A stretch of 64,000 bases of DNA from positions 1 to 64,000 of the forward strand of contig CALCST010000019.1 of NCBI GenBank assembly GCA_937894065.1, written 5' to 3'. Position numbers and translations under genes: made by a program. The DNA is from an uncultured Parabacteroides sp. Lineage in GTDB: Bacteria > Bacteroidota > Bacteroidia > Bacteroidales > Tannerellaceae. How positions within the stretch are numbered: position 1 is the first letter of the stretch; each line of letters starts with the position of its first letter. Of this stretch, positions 43,906 through 51,750 are shown piece after piece. The notes beneath the pieces are model-generated. The model worked only from the letters and a program-made list of their open reading frames with translations, ran no database searches and was not told where the DNA came from.

Positions 43906-44997
43906 CTATTCCACAAACTCCAAATAAGTCCAAATAGGATAATGGTCGGAATATTTTATTTTTTCGACAGTGCAATTATATGATTTCATATTAGGGGAAT
44001 GAAATATATTGTCGATGCGGAACCAGAACATATTTTCGTTGTAAGAAATGCCCAATCCCCTGCCCGATTCCACAAATGAATCTTTAAGATTACCAAGGAT
44101 TGTGCGGTGAGTGTAAGACACAGGTGTGTCGTTGAAATCTCCACAAACAACGACATAGTCGGTTTGTGCATTTTCAATTTCCTTAGCGATTTTTTCTGCC
44201 TGGCGTGAACGGATTACAAATGCGGGACCCAGCTTCTGAAGGATTGTTCCCTTCAGGTCGTTGAAATGTTTGGAATCCATCGATTTCATAAAGTCCTTAT
44301 ATCTTGAACGGTCCTCAGTGGTGAGCTTGAACGATTCGAGATGATTGTTTATGAGGGTAATTTTCTTGCCTTTCACGTTCACCTGGTGAATGGATGAACG
44401 GTTGGTGTTGCTTTTATATGAAATCTGACGGCTCTTGGAAATAGGGTATTTCGAGAAAACGGCAATTCCCGTTTTTTCACCGCTTTTGAATATCGAACGG
44501 TAAGGATAGGCTTTAAGCGCCTTGAATATTTTTGAGCGTGATGGATAATCGCGCTGGGTGAACTCTACATATTCCTGAAGGCAGATAATATCGGCTCCGG
44601 AATTTGCCAGATATGATATAATGGGATTTGCCTCTTCTGAAGTATGCTTTTTGTACGCGAAGCTCATTATATTATAGCTCAACACTTTTATTGTATTTTC
44701 CTTGGGGATATCTTTTCGGGGCGCATTAAGCGGCAAATAGTTTGAAACTGCATGCCAGCAGAGAATCAGTGCAGAAAGGCTGACAAGCATGTTTTTCTTC
44801 TTGCCGAAAAACAGCCAATAAAACATAAAGCACAGGGTGGCGAGGGCAAAAAACGGGAAAAGAAGTCCCATATAGGCGAACGGCAGAAACTTTGCCGGCG
44901 ACACACAATCCGAGTATGCCGAGGCAACAAAAAGCAAAGCGCAAATCACGTTTGCCGTCAGCACGAATGAATGTAGCAACCACCTAAGGAACTTCAT
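43906..44997 (-). CDS. Membrane-anchored endonuclease/exonuclease/phosphatase-family protein
   Basis: This 363-residue protein has three N-terminal hydrophobic segments (about 11-28, 38-62 and 70-88) followed by an endonuclease/exonuclease/phosphatase domain (about 105-360). The catalytic residues are present: Asn in LSYNIMSF, Glu in CLQEYVEF, the GDFNDTPVS motif and the C-terminal YSDHYPIW with the Asp-His pair. It is therefore probably active. Substrates in this superfamily range from nucleic acids to phospholipids and phosphoinositides, and membrane anchoring makes a non-nucleic-acid or cell-surface substrate plausible. It follows the two rhomboid genes after 20 bp and is probably in their transcription unit. 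Confidence 0.88.
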   Translation of the reverse strand: MKFLRWLLHSFVLTANVICALLFVASAYSDCVSPAKFLPFAYMGLLFPFFALATLCFMFYWLFFGKKKNMLVSLSALILCWHAVSNYLPLNAPRKDIPKENTIKVLSYNIMSFAYKKHTSEEANPIISYLANSGADIICLQEYVEFTQRDYPSRSKIFKALKAYPYRSIFKSGEKTGIAVFSKYPISKSRQISYKSNTNRSSIHQVNVKGKKITLINNHLESFKLTTEDRSRYKDFMKSMDSKHFNDLKGTILQKLGPAFVIRSRQAEKIAKEIENAQTDYVVVCGDFNDTPVSYTHRTILGNLKDSFVESGRGLGISYNENMFWFRIDNIFHSPNMKSYNCTVEKIKYSDHYPIWTYLEFVE

Positions 44998-45017
44998 AAT
45001 TATCTATCCTCCTCAAT

Positions 45018-45899
45018 TTATTTTTTACTTGCGTCGAACAGCTGTTTTTTCTCGTCGGACGAAAGACTTTGATATCCGGAGCGTTTCAGTTTGTCGAGTA
45101 TTGCGTCCAAATCTGCCTGTTCGCTGTTTTTGCGTGCGTTGTATTCGTAGTCCGATTCCCGCTTGTAGGAAACATGCACTCGCGGGCGGCGGCGTTTGCC
45201 TATGTTTACGAGCACGTCGAGCATTTTGTTCAACGGACGCGTAAGGTCACGGCCCGAATTGTTGTAACTAAGGGCAAACAGCACTCCGAACAATGCGCCT
45301 CCGATATGCGCCCAATGCCCGCCGGCATTCTGTGAAGTTACGGAAAGCATATCGAGAAACAGCGAAAACAAAGCCAGATAGAGAAGACGGACACGGCCGA
45401 TAAAAAGAAGGTCTACAAATCCGTTTTTCCATATCAAGGCTATCGAAAATACTATTGCCATGACCGATGCTGAAGCTCCGAGCAGCGAGCTGAAATCTAC
45501 CACATTGCGGAAATATGGAAAAACATTGTATGCCACCATGAAGAGCAAGGCTCCGGCAATTCCTCCGAAAAGATATACTCCCAGCAGCTGGCGCTCGTTC
45601 ATATAGTCCAGAAACATTTTGCCAAACCAATAGAGCCAAAGCATATTGAACAGGATGTGCAACACATCATAATGTATGAACATATATGTGAATATTGTCC
45701 ACGGACGTGTTATGAAGACTGCCGGCGATGCCGGAAACTCCAGATACTGCAGGATGAAATCTATATTGGTGTTGAACAGGGTGCAGAATATTCCTATCAC
45801 CCGTATCAGCAGAAACACGGCAACATTCAGCCATATCAGGCGTGTGAGAATGGAGCCCTGGCGGAATGTGTTGCGTATGTTAGTAAAAATATCTTCCAT
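45018..45899 (-). CDS. Rhomboid-family intramembrane protease with C-terminal cytosolic tail
   Basis: This 293-residue protein has six hydrophobic segments of the rhomboid fold, with the putative catalytic Ser143 in GASAS and His198 in WAHIGGALFG. The usual GxSG glycine after the serine is alanine here, so activity is likely but not certain. The RPWTIFTYMFIHYDVLHILFN region matches the L1/TM2 part. A charged tail (about 220-293, KRRRPRVHVSYKRES..., DAILDKLKRSGYQSLSSDEKKQLFDASKK) resembles the small domain often appended to Bacteroidetes rhomboids. Its start overlaps the 3' end of the upstream rhomboid gene by 20 bp, so translation is probably coupled. Confidence 0.9.
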   Translation of the reverse strand: MEDIFTNIRNTFRQGSILTRLIWLNVAVFLLIRVIGIFCTLFNTNIDFILQYLEFPASPAVFITRPWTIFTYMFIHYDVLHILFNMLWLYWFGKMFLDYMNERQLLGVYLFGGIAGALLFMVAYNVFPYFRNVVDFSSLLGASASVMAIVFSIALIWKNGFVDLLFIGRVRLLYLALFSLFLDMLSVTSQNAGGHWAHIGGALFGVLFALSYNNSGRDLTRPLNKMLDVLVNIGKRRRPRVHVSYKRESDYEYNARKNSEQADLDAILDKLKRSGYQSLSSDEKKQLFDASKK

Positions 45900-46596
45900 T
45901 TTTGAAATCCTTGTTTTTCCAATATTTTATAAGTACGTATCCGAAAAGCATACCTCCGAGGTGCGCGAAATGGGCAACACTGTCGCCGCTGAAATTTGCC
46001 ACGCCCATAGTCAGTTCAGCAAGACCGTAGAAAATCACAAAATATTTTGCCTTAATAGGTATCGGTATAAACATAAGATATAAAGGTACGTTTGGGAAAA
46101 GCATACCGAACGCAAGCAATATGCCGAACACTGCTCCGGAAGCTCCGACTGTGACAAAGAGGTCATAGAATTCCGGCTTTGTGAGTATTCTGCCTCCGCC
46201 GATGTTTATCATTTCCTGAGGTGCGGATATAACATCACGGAAATCGTAAAGCCATGTAAGTTCCTGGATTATTCCGGCACCAATGCCCGTTACCATATAA
46301 AATATAAGGAAGCGTTTCGGTCCCCACACATTCTCAAGAACACGTCCGAACATATAAACTGCAAACATATTGAAGAATATATGCGAGAATCCGGCATGCA
46401 TAAACATATATGATACAAGCTGTATGATATTGAAATCCGGAGCCAAAGGGAAGTGAAGGCCTAAAAGGGCTGTGAGGTCGATTCCCACACGAGGAAGGGC
46501 AAGGCTTGCCACCCAGAAAAGGAAATTGATAATTATAAGATTTTTTGTTACAACCGGGATTTGATCCAAAAATCCTCCGCCATTCTGATTCATCAT
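45880..46596 (-). CDS. Rhomboid-family intramembrane serine protease
   Basis: This 238-residue, six-helix protease cleaves transmembrane substrates within the bilayer. The catalytic dyad is intact: Ser153 in GASGAVFG and His212 in FAHLGGMLFG. HAGFSHIFFNMFAVYMFG (67-84) holds the conserved His and Asn of the oxyanion site. It is the first gene of a unit continuing with the second rhomboid and the phosphatase-family gene. The predicted -7 box lies at 46654-46661. The substrate is unknown. Confidence 0.93.
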   Translation of the reverse strand: MMNQNGGGFLDQIPVVTKNLIIINFLFWVASLALPRVGIDLTALLGLHFPLAPDFNIIQLVSYMFMHAGFSHIFFNMFAVYMFGRVLENVWGPKRFLIFYMVTGIGAGIIQELTWLYDFRDVISAPQEMINIGGGRILTKPEFYDLFVTVGASGAVFGILLAFGMLFPNVPLYLMFIPIPIKAKYFVIFYGLAELTMGVANFSGDSVAHFAHLGGMLFGYVLIKYWKNKDFKNGRYFY

Positions 46597-46653
46597 AATT
46601 CTATAAAACGATTTTTCTGTTTTTCAAACTTTCAATTCTTTCTCTTATTCAGA

Positions 46654-46684
46654 CAAAGGTATATAAAAAAGTGGAAGTTGCAAG
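46654..46684 (-). promoter_or_regulatory. Predicted promoter of the rhomboid unit
   Basis: TACCTTTG on the minus strand (complement 46654-46661) with CTTG (complement CAAG at 46681-46684), spacer 19 bp. Confidence 0.6.
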
Positions 46685-46825
46685 ACGTTTTATACGCCAA
46701 GCAGTAACGATAAAAGACTCAAAAACATAAAAAATGGAGAAAAAAACAACTTCGGACAAAAAAAGACTCTATTTCTTTTGTTTACAAGCAAATAAAAAGT
46801 ACTTTTGGGCGGGAGATAGATTGAG

Positions 46826-46976
46826 GGAACCAAGGAGATAATACTTGTTTCCTGAAATCTTGTTAACTTGTTGAGGAGTTAAGTAGTCAAGGAGTTAAGT
46901 AGTCAAGGAGATAATACTTATTTTCTGAAGCCTTGTTAACTCGTCAACTCGTCAACTCGTCAACTCAAAAACTTAA
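46826..46976. repeat. Large octamer-family element upstream of HU
   Basis: In order it contains a core copy (ATAATACTTGTTTCCTGAAA from 46838), octamers AGGAGTTA, AGTAGTCA, AGGAGTTA and AGTAGTCA in 8-bp phase (about 46874-46906), and a second core copy (46907-46941). It continues with AACTCGTC three times, AACTCAAA and AACTTAAA, leading to the HU ATG 13 bp later. The two cores show internal duplication. The left and right arms are complementary, so a large hairpin can form. Confidence 0.85.
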
Positions 46977-46988
46977 AATAATTTTTCT

Positions 46989-47261
46989 ATGAACAAGACA
47001 GATTTCATCAACGCCGTTGCTGAAAAAGCAGGCTTGAGCAAAGCTGATGCAAAAAAAGCTATTGATGCTTTTGTTGAAACAGTATCTAACGAAATGAAAG
47101 AAGGCGGAAAAATCGCGCTTCTAGGTTTTGGTACTTTCTCTGTATCTGAGAAAGCAGCTCGCAAAGGTATCAATCCTAAAACAAAAGAAACTATTGAAAT
47201 TCCAGCTCGCAAAGTTGTGAAATTCAAACCGGGAAGCGAACTTAACGAAAAAGTCAACTAA
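46989..47261 (+). CDS. hup: HU-family DNA-binding protein
   Basis: This 90-residue nucleoid protein binds and bends DNA as a dimer. It starts MNKTDFINAVAEKAGLSKADA, has GFGTFSVSEKAARKGINPKT at about 47-66 (the DNA-contacting beta arm) and ends with the RKVVKFKPGSEL signature. The length is typical of HU. It appears to be a single gene followed by a strong terminator. Its leader is the octamer-family element, with no promoter box visible between that element and the start, so transcription must begin within or before the repeat. Confidence 0.95.
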   Translation: MNKTDFINAVAEKAGLSKADAKKAIDAFVETVSNEMKEGGKIALLGFGTFSVSEKAARKGINPKTKETIEIPARKVVKFKPGSELNEKVN

Positions 47262-47293
47262 TCAGGCTAATAGTTTTAAAAATGTTCTATATC

Positions 47294-47334
47294 AAAGGCG
47301 TAGGGAATTACAATCCCTACGCCTTTATTTTTTC
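47294..47334 (+). terminator. Terminator of HU
   Basis: AAAGGCGTAGGGA (47294-47306) pairs perfectly with TCCCTACGCCTTT (47314-47326), followed by ATTTTTT. Confidence 0.92.
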
Positions 47335-47467
47335 CAGCGAAGCTCTGCTATTGAATATGTTGAGATAAAAACGTAACTTTGCAGGGAAAAGTTAAACACT
47401 GAGACACAAAGACACAGAGTTTTTTAATATACTTTGAAATTTAATTCTTCGTGTCCATGTTTCAACA

Positions 47468-47510
47468 AAATAAAAACTTATTAACTCAAAAACTCAAAAA
47501 CTCAAAACAT
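47468..47510 (+). repeat. Short octamer tract before argS
   Basis: AACTCAAA occurs three times in 8-bp phase, ending in AACATATG where ATG is the argS start. It matches the right-hand end of the HU and serC elements, but without the hairpin arms. Confidence 0.6.
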
Positions 47511-49304
47511 ATGATTATTGAAAAGCAAATATCCAACTCCGTAATTACGGCTATAAAGGAACTGTATGGTGCGGAAGTGAACGAAGCACAGGTTCAGCTG
47601 CAAAAGACTAAGAAAGAATTCAAGGGACATCTCACTCTTGTTGTGTTCCCATTCTTGAGAATGTCGAAAAAATCTCCGGAGCAGACAGCTCAGGAAATCG
47701 GCGAATATCTGGTGAAAAATGAACCGGCTGTTGCCGAATTCAACGTAATCAAAGGATTCCTGAACCTTACGGTTGCCTGCGGTTGCTGGATTGAGCTTTT
47801 GAACGACATCAACTCTCAAGAGCATTATGGCATTGTGAATGCCAACGAAAATTCTCCTCTTGTGATGATTGAATATTCATCACCGAACACTAACAAACCG
47901 CTTCACCTGGGACATGTGCGTAACAATCTTTTGGGTTACAGCTTGTCTCTTATAATGGCGGCAAACGGAAACAAGGTGGTGAAGACTAACATCGTCAACG
48001 ACCGTGGTATCCATATCTGCAAATCTATGCTTGCATGGAAGAAATGGGGTAACGGAGCAACTCCTGAATCAACAGGAAAGAAGGGCGACCATCTTATCGG
48101 CGACTTCTATGTGTTGTTCAGCAACAAACTGAAAGAAGAAACTGCTGCTCTTGAAGCTAAAGGCATGACTAAGGAAGAAGCTGAAGCTGCTTCACCATTG
48201 ATGCAAGAAGCAAGAGAAATGCTTCGCAAATGGGAAGCCGGCGACGAGGAAATCCGCTCTCTTTGGAAAATGATGAACAGTTGGGTTTATGCCGGATTCG
48301 ACGAAACTTACAAGATGATGGGTGTTGGTTTCGACAAGATTTATTATGAATCTGAAACTTATCTGGAAGGACGCGACAAAGTGCTTGAAGGTCTTGACAA
48401 AGGTATTTTCTATCGCCGCGAAGACGGTTCAGTATGGGCTGACCTTACAGGCGACGGACTTGACGAAAAGTTGCTGCTTCGTGCTGACGGTACTTCTGTT
48501 TATATGACTCAGGATATCGGTACTGCAAAACTGCGTTTCGATGATTATCCTATCAACAAGATGATATATGTTGTAGGTAACGAGCAGAATTATCACTTCC
48601 AGGTTCTTTCAATCCTGCTTGACAGACTTGGCTTCGAGTTTGGAAAAGGTTTGGTTCATTTCTCTTATGGTATGGTGGAACTTCCTGAAGGTAAGATGAA
48701 GAGCCGCGAAGGTACAGTTGTTGATGCTGATGACTTGATGGAAGAAATGATTAATACTGCACGCGAAATTTCTCAGGAATCAGGCAAACTTAATGATTTG
48801 TCTGCTGAAGAGGCTGAAAATATCGCACGCATCGCAGGTTTGGGAGCGTTGAAATATTTCATCCTGAAAGTTGACCCACGCAAGAATATGACTTTCAACC
48901 CGAAAGAATCTATCGATTTCAACGGAAACACTGGTCCTTTCATCCAATATACTTATGCACGTATCAAGTCTGTGCTTCGTAAGGCTGCAGAACAGGGTAT
49001 CGTTTTGCCGGAATCTTTGAATGGCAATATCACAATCTCAGAAAAAGAAGAAGGTTTGATTCAGATGATAGCAAACTTTGCTTCTGTGGTTAAAGAGGCT
49101 GGCGATACATATAGCCCTGCATGCATAGCAAACTACGCTTATGATTTGGTGAAAGAATATAACCAGTTCTATCACGATTTCTCTATTCTTCGTGAAGAGA
49201 ACGAAGATATGAAGATGTTCCGCCTTGTTCTGTCGGCTAATGTGGCTAAGATAGTCAAGGAAGCTATGGGATTGCTTGGTATTGAGGTTCCGGAAAGAAT
49301 GTAA
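47511..49304 (+). CDS. argS: Arginyl-tRNA synthetase
   Basis: This class I synthetase charges tRNA-Arg. The ATG at 47511 (597 residues, MIIEKQISNSVITAIKELYG) is chosen because it matches the family N-terminus; the open frame extends upstream to 47451 only through the octamer tract. The HIGH motif is HLGH in SSPNTNKPLHLGHVRNN (around 125-141), and the KMSKS counterpart is GKMKSREG. The N-terminal additional domain and the C-terminal anticodon-binding helices (NFASVVKEAGDTYSPACIANY) are complete. It is a single gene with a strong terminator. Confidence 0.96.
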   Translation: MIIEKQISNSVITAIKELYGAEVNEAQVQLQKTKKEFKGHLTLVVFPFLRMSKKSPEQTAQEIGEYLVKNEPAVAEFNVIKGFLNLTVACGCWIELLNDINSQEHYGIVNANENSPLVMIEYSSPNTNKPLHLGHVRNNLLGYSLSLIMAANGNKVVKTNIVNDRGIHICKSMLAWKKWGNGATPESTGKKGDHLIGDFYVLFSNKLKEETAALEAKGMTKEEAEAASPLMQEAREMLRKWEAGDEEIRSLWKMMNSWVYAGFDETYKMMGVGFDKIYYESETYLEGRDKVLEGLDKGIFYRREDGSVWADLTGDGLDEKLLLRADGTSVYMTQDIGTAKLRFDDYPINKMIYVVGNEQNYHFQVLSILLDRLGFEFGKGLVHFSYGMVELPEGKMKSREGTVVDADDLMEEMINTAREISQESGKLNDLSAEEAENIARIAGLGALKYFILKVDPRKNMTFNPKESIDFNGNTGPFIQYTYARIKSVLRKAAEQGIVLPESLNGNITISEKEEGLIQMIANFASVVKEAGDTYSPACIANYAYDLVKEYNQFYHDFSILREENEDMKMFRLVLSANVAKIVKEAMGLLGIEVPERM

Positions 49305-49331
49305 AGTTCATAAACAAGGAGATATAAATAC

Positions 49332-49390
49332 AAAAACGGATACATCGGTTTTGTCTAATATGACTTACTGATGTATCCGTTTTTATTTTT
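49332..49390 (+). terminator. Terminator of argS
   Basis: AAAAACGGATACATC (49332-49346) pairs with GATGTATCCGTTTTT (49370-49384), followed by ATTTTT. Confidence 0.92.
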
Positions 49391-49421
49391 GCTATGCAAC
49401 TACGATTAAGCAGAATTATTA

Positions 49422-50051
49422 TTACAATCCCTTGATTTCGTCAATAGTCAATCCAGTGATTTCAACTATATCTTCTATGGGATAGCCTTTATCTAACATT
49501 TTACGGGCATTGGACTGGCGTTCTATATTTCGACCTTCTGCCAAACCTTCCTTCAAAGCCTGTTCCTTCATATAGTTCCAGGTGTTATAATTGTCGCGAT
49601 ACACTTTTAGGCATGCCTCATATTCGTCCCGCTCTTTCTTGTTCATATTGACAATACGGGCTAGCTCTTCCAGACGCTGGAAAAGTGCCTTCTGCCCCTT
49701 GAACTCTAAAGATTCCAATTTTTCCATGTGCTTCAAATTATATAGCCAATAATCCAATGGCGTTTCACATTCACTTTCTGTTTTATTGAACAGTGGGAAT
49801 TCTATAAAGATTTCCCTTATCATTTTAGATACCGGTTTCCCCGTTTCTTTATCGGCTAGAATTATGTCCGTCTTAACTTTGTCGGATTTACCGCTCTTGA
49901 AATTCAGGAAGAAAATTCCATAAACAGGGACAATATCGAATTTCCATCTGTCGCCTATCCGGTCCTGTCCAGCTATTGCCCTACAAATATAATAAAGACC
50001 ACGTTCATAAATATACGGCTGGTTGCAATTTTGCATTTCTACAAGAAAGAC
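49422..50051 (-). pseudogene. 5'-truncated Rpn-family (PD-(D/E)XK nuclease) transposase-like gene
   Basis: The remaining open frame (ATG at 50036, 204 residues) corresponds to the C-terminal two thirds of the Rpn/PD-(D/E)XK nuclease family transposase proteins, which usually have about 290-310 residues. Family features are MQNCNQPYIYERGLYYICRA, then KTDIILADKETGKP, PLDYWLYNLKHMEKL and the C-terminal EGLAEGRNIERQSNARKML. Reading upstream in the same frame gives VFLVE just before MQNC, the strand that carries the catalytic E-x-Q/K, and then a stop codon. The N-terminal part is missing. The break falls at a hairpin that ends the neighbouring SusD gene. It probably is inactive. Confidence 0.75.
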
Positions 50052-50107
50052 ACCTGAAACTCAGAAAACCGATAATAAATATCAAATCTGAGTTCCAGGT
50101 GTCTTAT
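50047..50107 (-). terminator. Terminator of SusC/SusD pair 4
   Basis: AAGACACCTG (50047-50056) pairs with CAGGTGTCTT (50096-50105), and inner ACTCAG pairs with CTGAGT. The hairpin overlaps the 5' break of the Rpn remnant. Confidence 0.75.
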
Positions 50108-50159
50108 TACTTTATAACTGTAGATAAATCCTTATCAAACAGATTATACCTCAATATTA

Positions 50160-51653
50160 TTACAATTCATTCTGAACCATAGCTGGATTAGCATCCATTT
50201 CCTTCTGAGAAATTACAAATTCCCAACGTTTGTCTCCTGCAGGAACAGACATAGTCTGGCTGACAGCCTCATCGTGATTTGAATTTGTTCTGTCAAGCGC
50301 AAGATTCAAACGCTTCAAGTCTGTGAAACGGAAACCTTCACCCCAAAGTTCAATACGGCGCTGTGTAAGAATCTCTTCTATCAAAGCCGCACCACTATTA
50401 GCAGAAAGTTTATACTGAGGGTCACGAGTCTGAACCAATTCCAGCAATGTATTTTTAGCAGCACCTTCATTTCCAGAACGAGCCTCGGCTTCTGCCTTCA
50501 TCAAGTACATTTCAGCTAGACGCATATAAACGACGTCTGAAACCGGAGTTGAAGAAGATACAGATGTGAATTTTCTGTTCTGATATTTTGCAGACGTAAA
50601 GTTAGAACCTGGCATAGCAGCTTCGCCTGTCGGATCCCACCACTGACGGCGTACGTCAGTTTCAGAAATCATATTATACAGACGGTCGATAATACATTTA
50701 GGATTCTGTCGGATATTTGTTGAGTTAAAGTTCCAAGACATAAATGCCATAAATGAATAGAAATAGATAGTCTGATCTGACTGAACCAAAGAAGCCCACA
50801 TCCATTCCGGATTCTTTGATGCTTCTGCAAAACCATTCATCAACTCGTCACCACTCATCAAACGGCGACCGTTAGCCAAAGCCGTTTCTATTGCTAAGCC
50901 TGAATATTTTGCAGCATCTGCCCAATTCTGCTGAGCCAAAGCAACTCTGGCTTTCAAGCCATATGCTACTTCCAAAGAGAAATGGTTTAAATCTTCAGCC
51001 TTGTAATTCTTCATCAGTTCAATAGCTGCATCTAAATCCTCGTTTGCATACTGATAAACCTCCTCAACTGTGTTACGTGGAGAATCATGCATTTCGGACT
51101 GTTTCTTATAAGGAACACCAAGCTGATCATTTGTCTTTCCTGCCTCATAGCGTTTTCCATAAAGCTGTACTAACTGGAAATGTGACCAAGCACGGAAGCA
51201 AAGAGCTTCAGCCTTTACACCTATTCTACGATTTTGATCCTCTCCTGATGCATTATCAATAGATTCAAGGAAGAAATTCGCATTAAGAATCAGTTTATAA
51301 TAAAATTCAAACGGATAATAAGCTAAATAAGATGTTGGATTTCGATGGTCTATCCAGCGGGCATTACTGATATACCAGCCGTTACCTGTAGAAGAATTTA
51401 TCAAATCTTCACCCAACATATCTCGTTTTATATTCATAGAAGCTTCACCACCCTGGTCCTGACGGCTATATTGTATATACATAGCACGATGAGTACCATT
51501 AAGTGCCGTGTAAAGATTGTCTACAGTTTCCTTAATAAGAGCATCAGGCACCTTGTCTGTCGGAGCAGTATCCATAAAGTCAGAAGAGCAAGAGCCGAGA
51601 GCTGCAGCACCAATCAAGGCCGCAGCAATTGTTGTATATTTTATTGCTTTCAT
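50160..51653 (-). CDS. SusD/RagB-family outer-membrane lipoprotein, pair 4
   Basis: This 497-residue surface lipoprotein has the lipobox ALGSC, with Cys22, followed by CSSDFMDTAPTD. The classical SusD plan is clear: AEALCFRAWSHFQLVQLYGKRYE near residues 148-170, VPYKKQSE, YGLKARVALAQQNWADAA, RLAEMYLMKAEAEARSG and the C-terminal RRIELWGEGFRFTDLKRLNL. It is related to pair 3 in layout. It is 97 bp downstream of its SusC partner, a gap that carries an octamer-type element. Confidence 0.92.
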   Translation of the reverse strand: MKAIKYTTIAAALIGAAALGSCSSDFMDTAPTDKVPDALIKETVDNLYTALNGTHRAMYIQYSRQDQGGEASMNIKRDMLGEDLINSSTGNGWYISNARWIDHRNPTSYLAYYPFEFYYKLILNANFFLESIDNASGEDQNRRIGVKAEALCFRAWSHFQLVQLYGKRYEAGKTNDQLGVPYKKQSEMHDSPRNTVEEVYQYANEDLDAAIELMKNYKAEDLNHFSLEVAYGLKARVALAQQNWADAAKYSGLAIETALANGRRLMSGDELMNGFAEASKNPEWMWASLVQSDQTIYFYSFMAFMSWNFNSTNIRQNPKCIIDRLYNMISETDVRRQWWDPTGEAAMPGSNFTSAKYQNRKFTSVSSSTPVSDVVYMRLAEMYLMKAEAEARSGNEGAAKNTLLELVQTRDPQYKLSANSGAALIEEILTQRRIELWGEGFRFTDLKRLNLALDRTNSNHDEAVSQTMSVPAGDKRWEFVISQKEMDANPAMVQNEL

Positions 51654-51664
51654 ATTGTATTCAA

Positions 51665-51748
51665 ATTTAATTTAAGTTGACAAATTGATGAGTTGACAAG
51701 GGAACAAATTTCCATTGAAAACTTGTATCTGAGACCTCGTCCACTTCA
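51665..51748. repeat. Octamer-family element between SusC4 and SusD4
   Basis: AGTTGACAAATTGATGAGTTGACAAGG runs from about 51675 with partial 8-bp phase; ACTTGTATCTGAGACCTCGTCCACTTC on the other side is the diverged opposite arm, similar to 1894-1924. The inserted hairpin separates the transporter from its lipoprotein within one transcription unit. Confidence 0.6.
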
Positions 51749-51750
51749 AT

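Larger units (their letters stand above)
46597..46988. other. Divergent intergenic region between the rhomboid gene and HU
   Basis: The rhomboid promoter occupies the left part; a large octamer-family element (46826-46976) fills the right part up to the HU start codon. No gene is supported. Confidence 0.65.
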
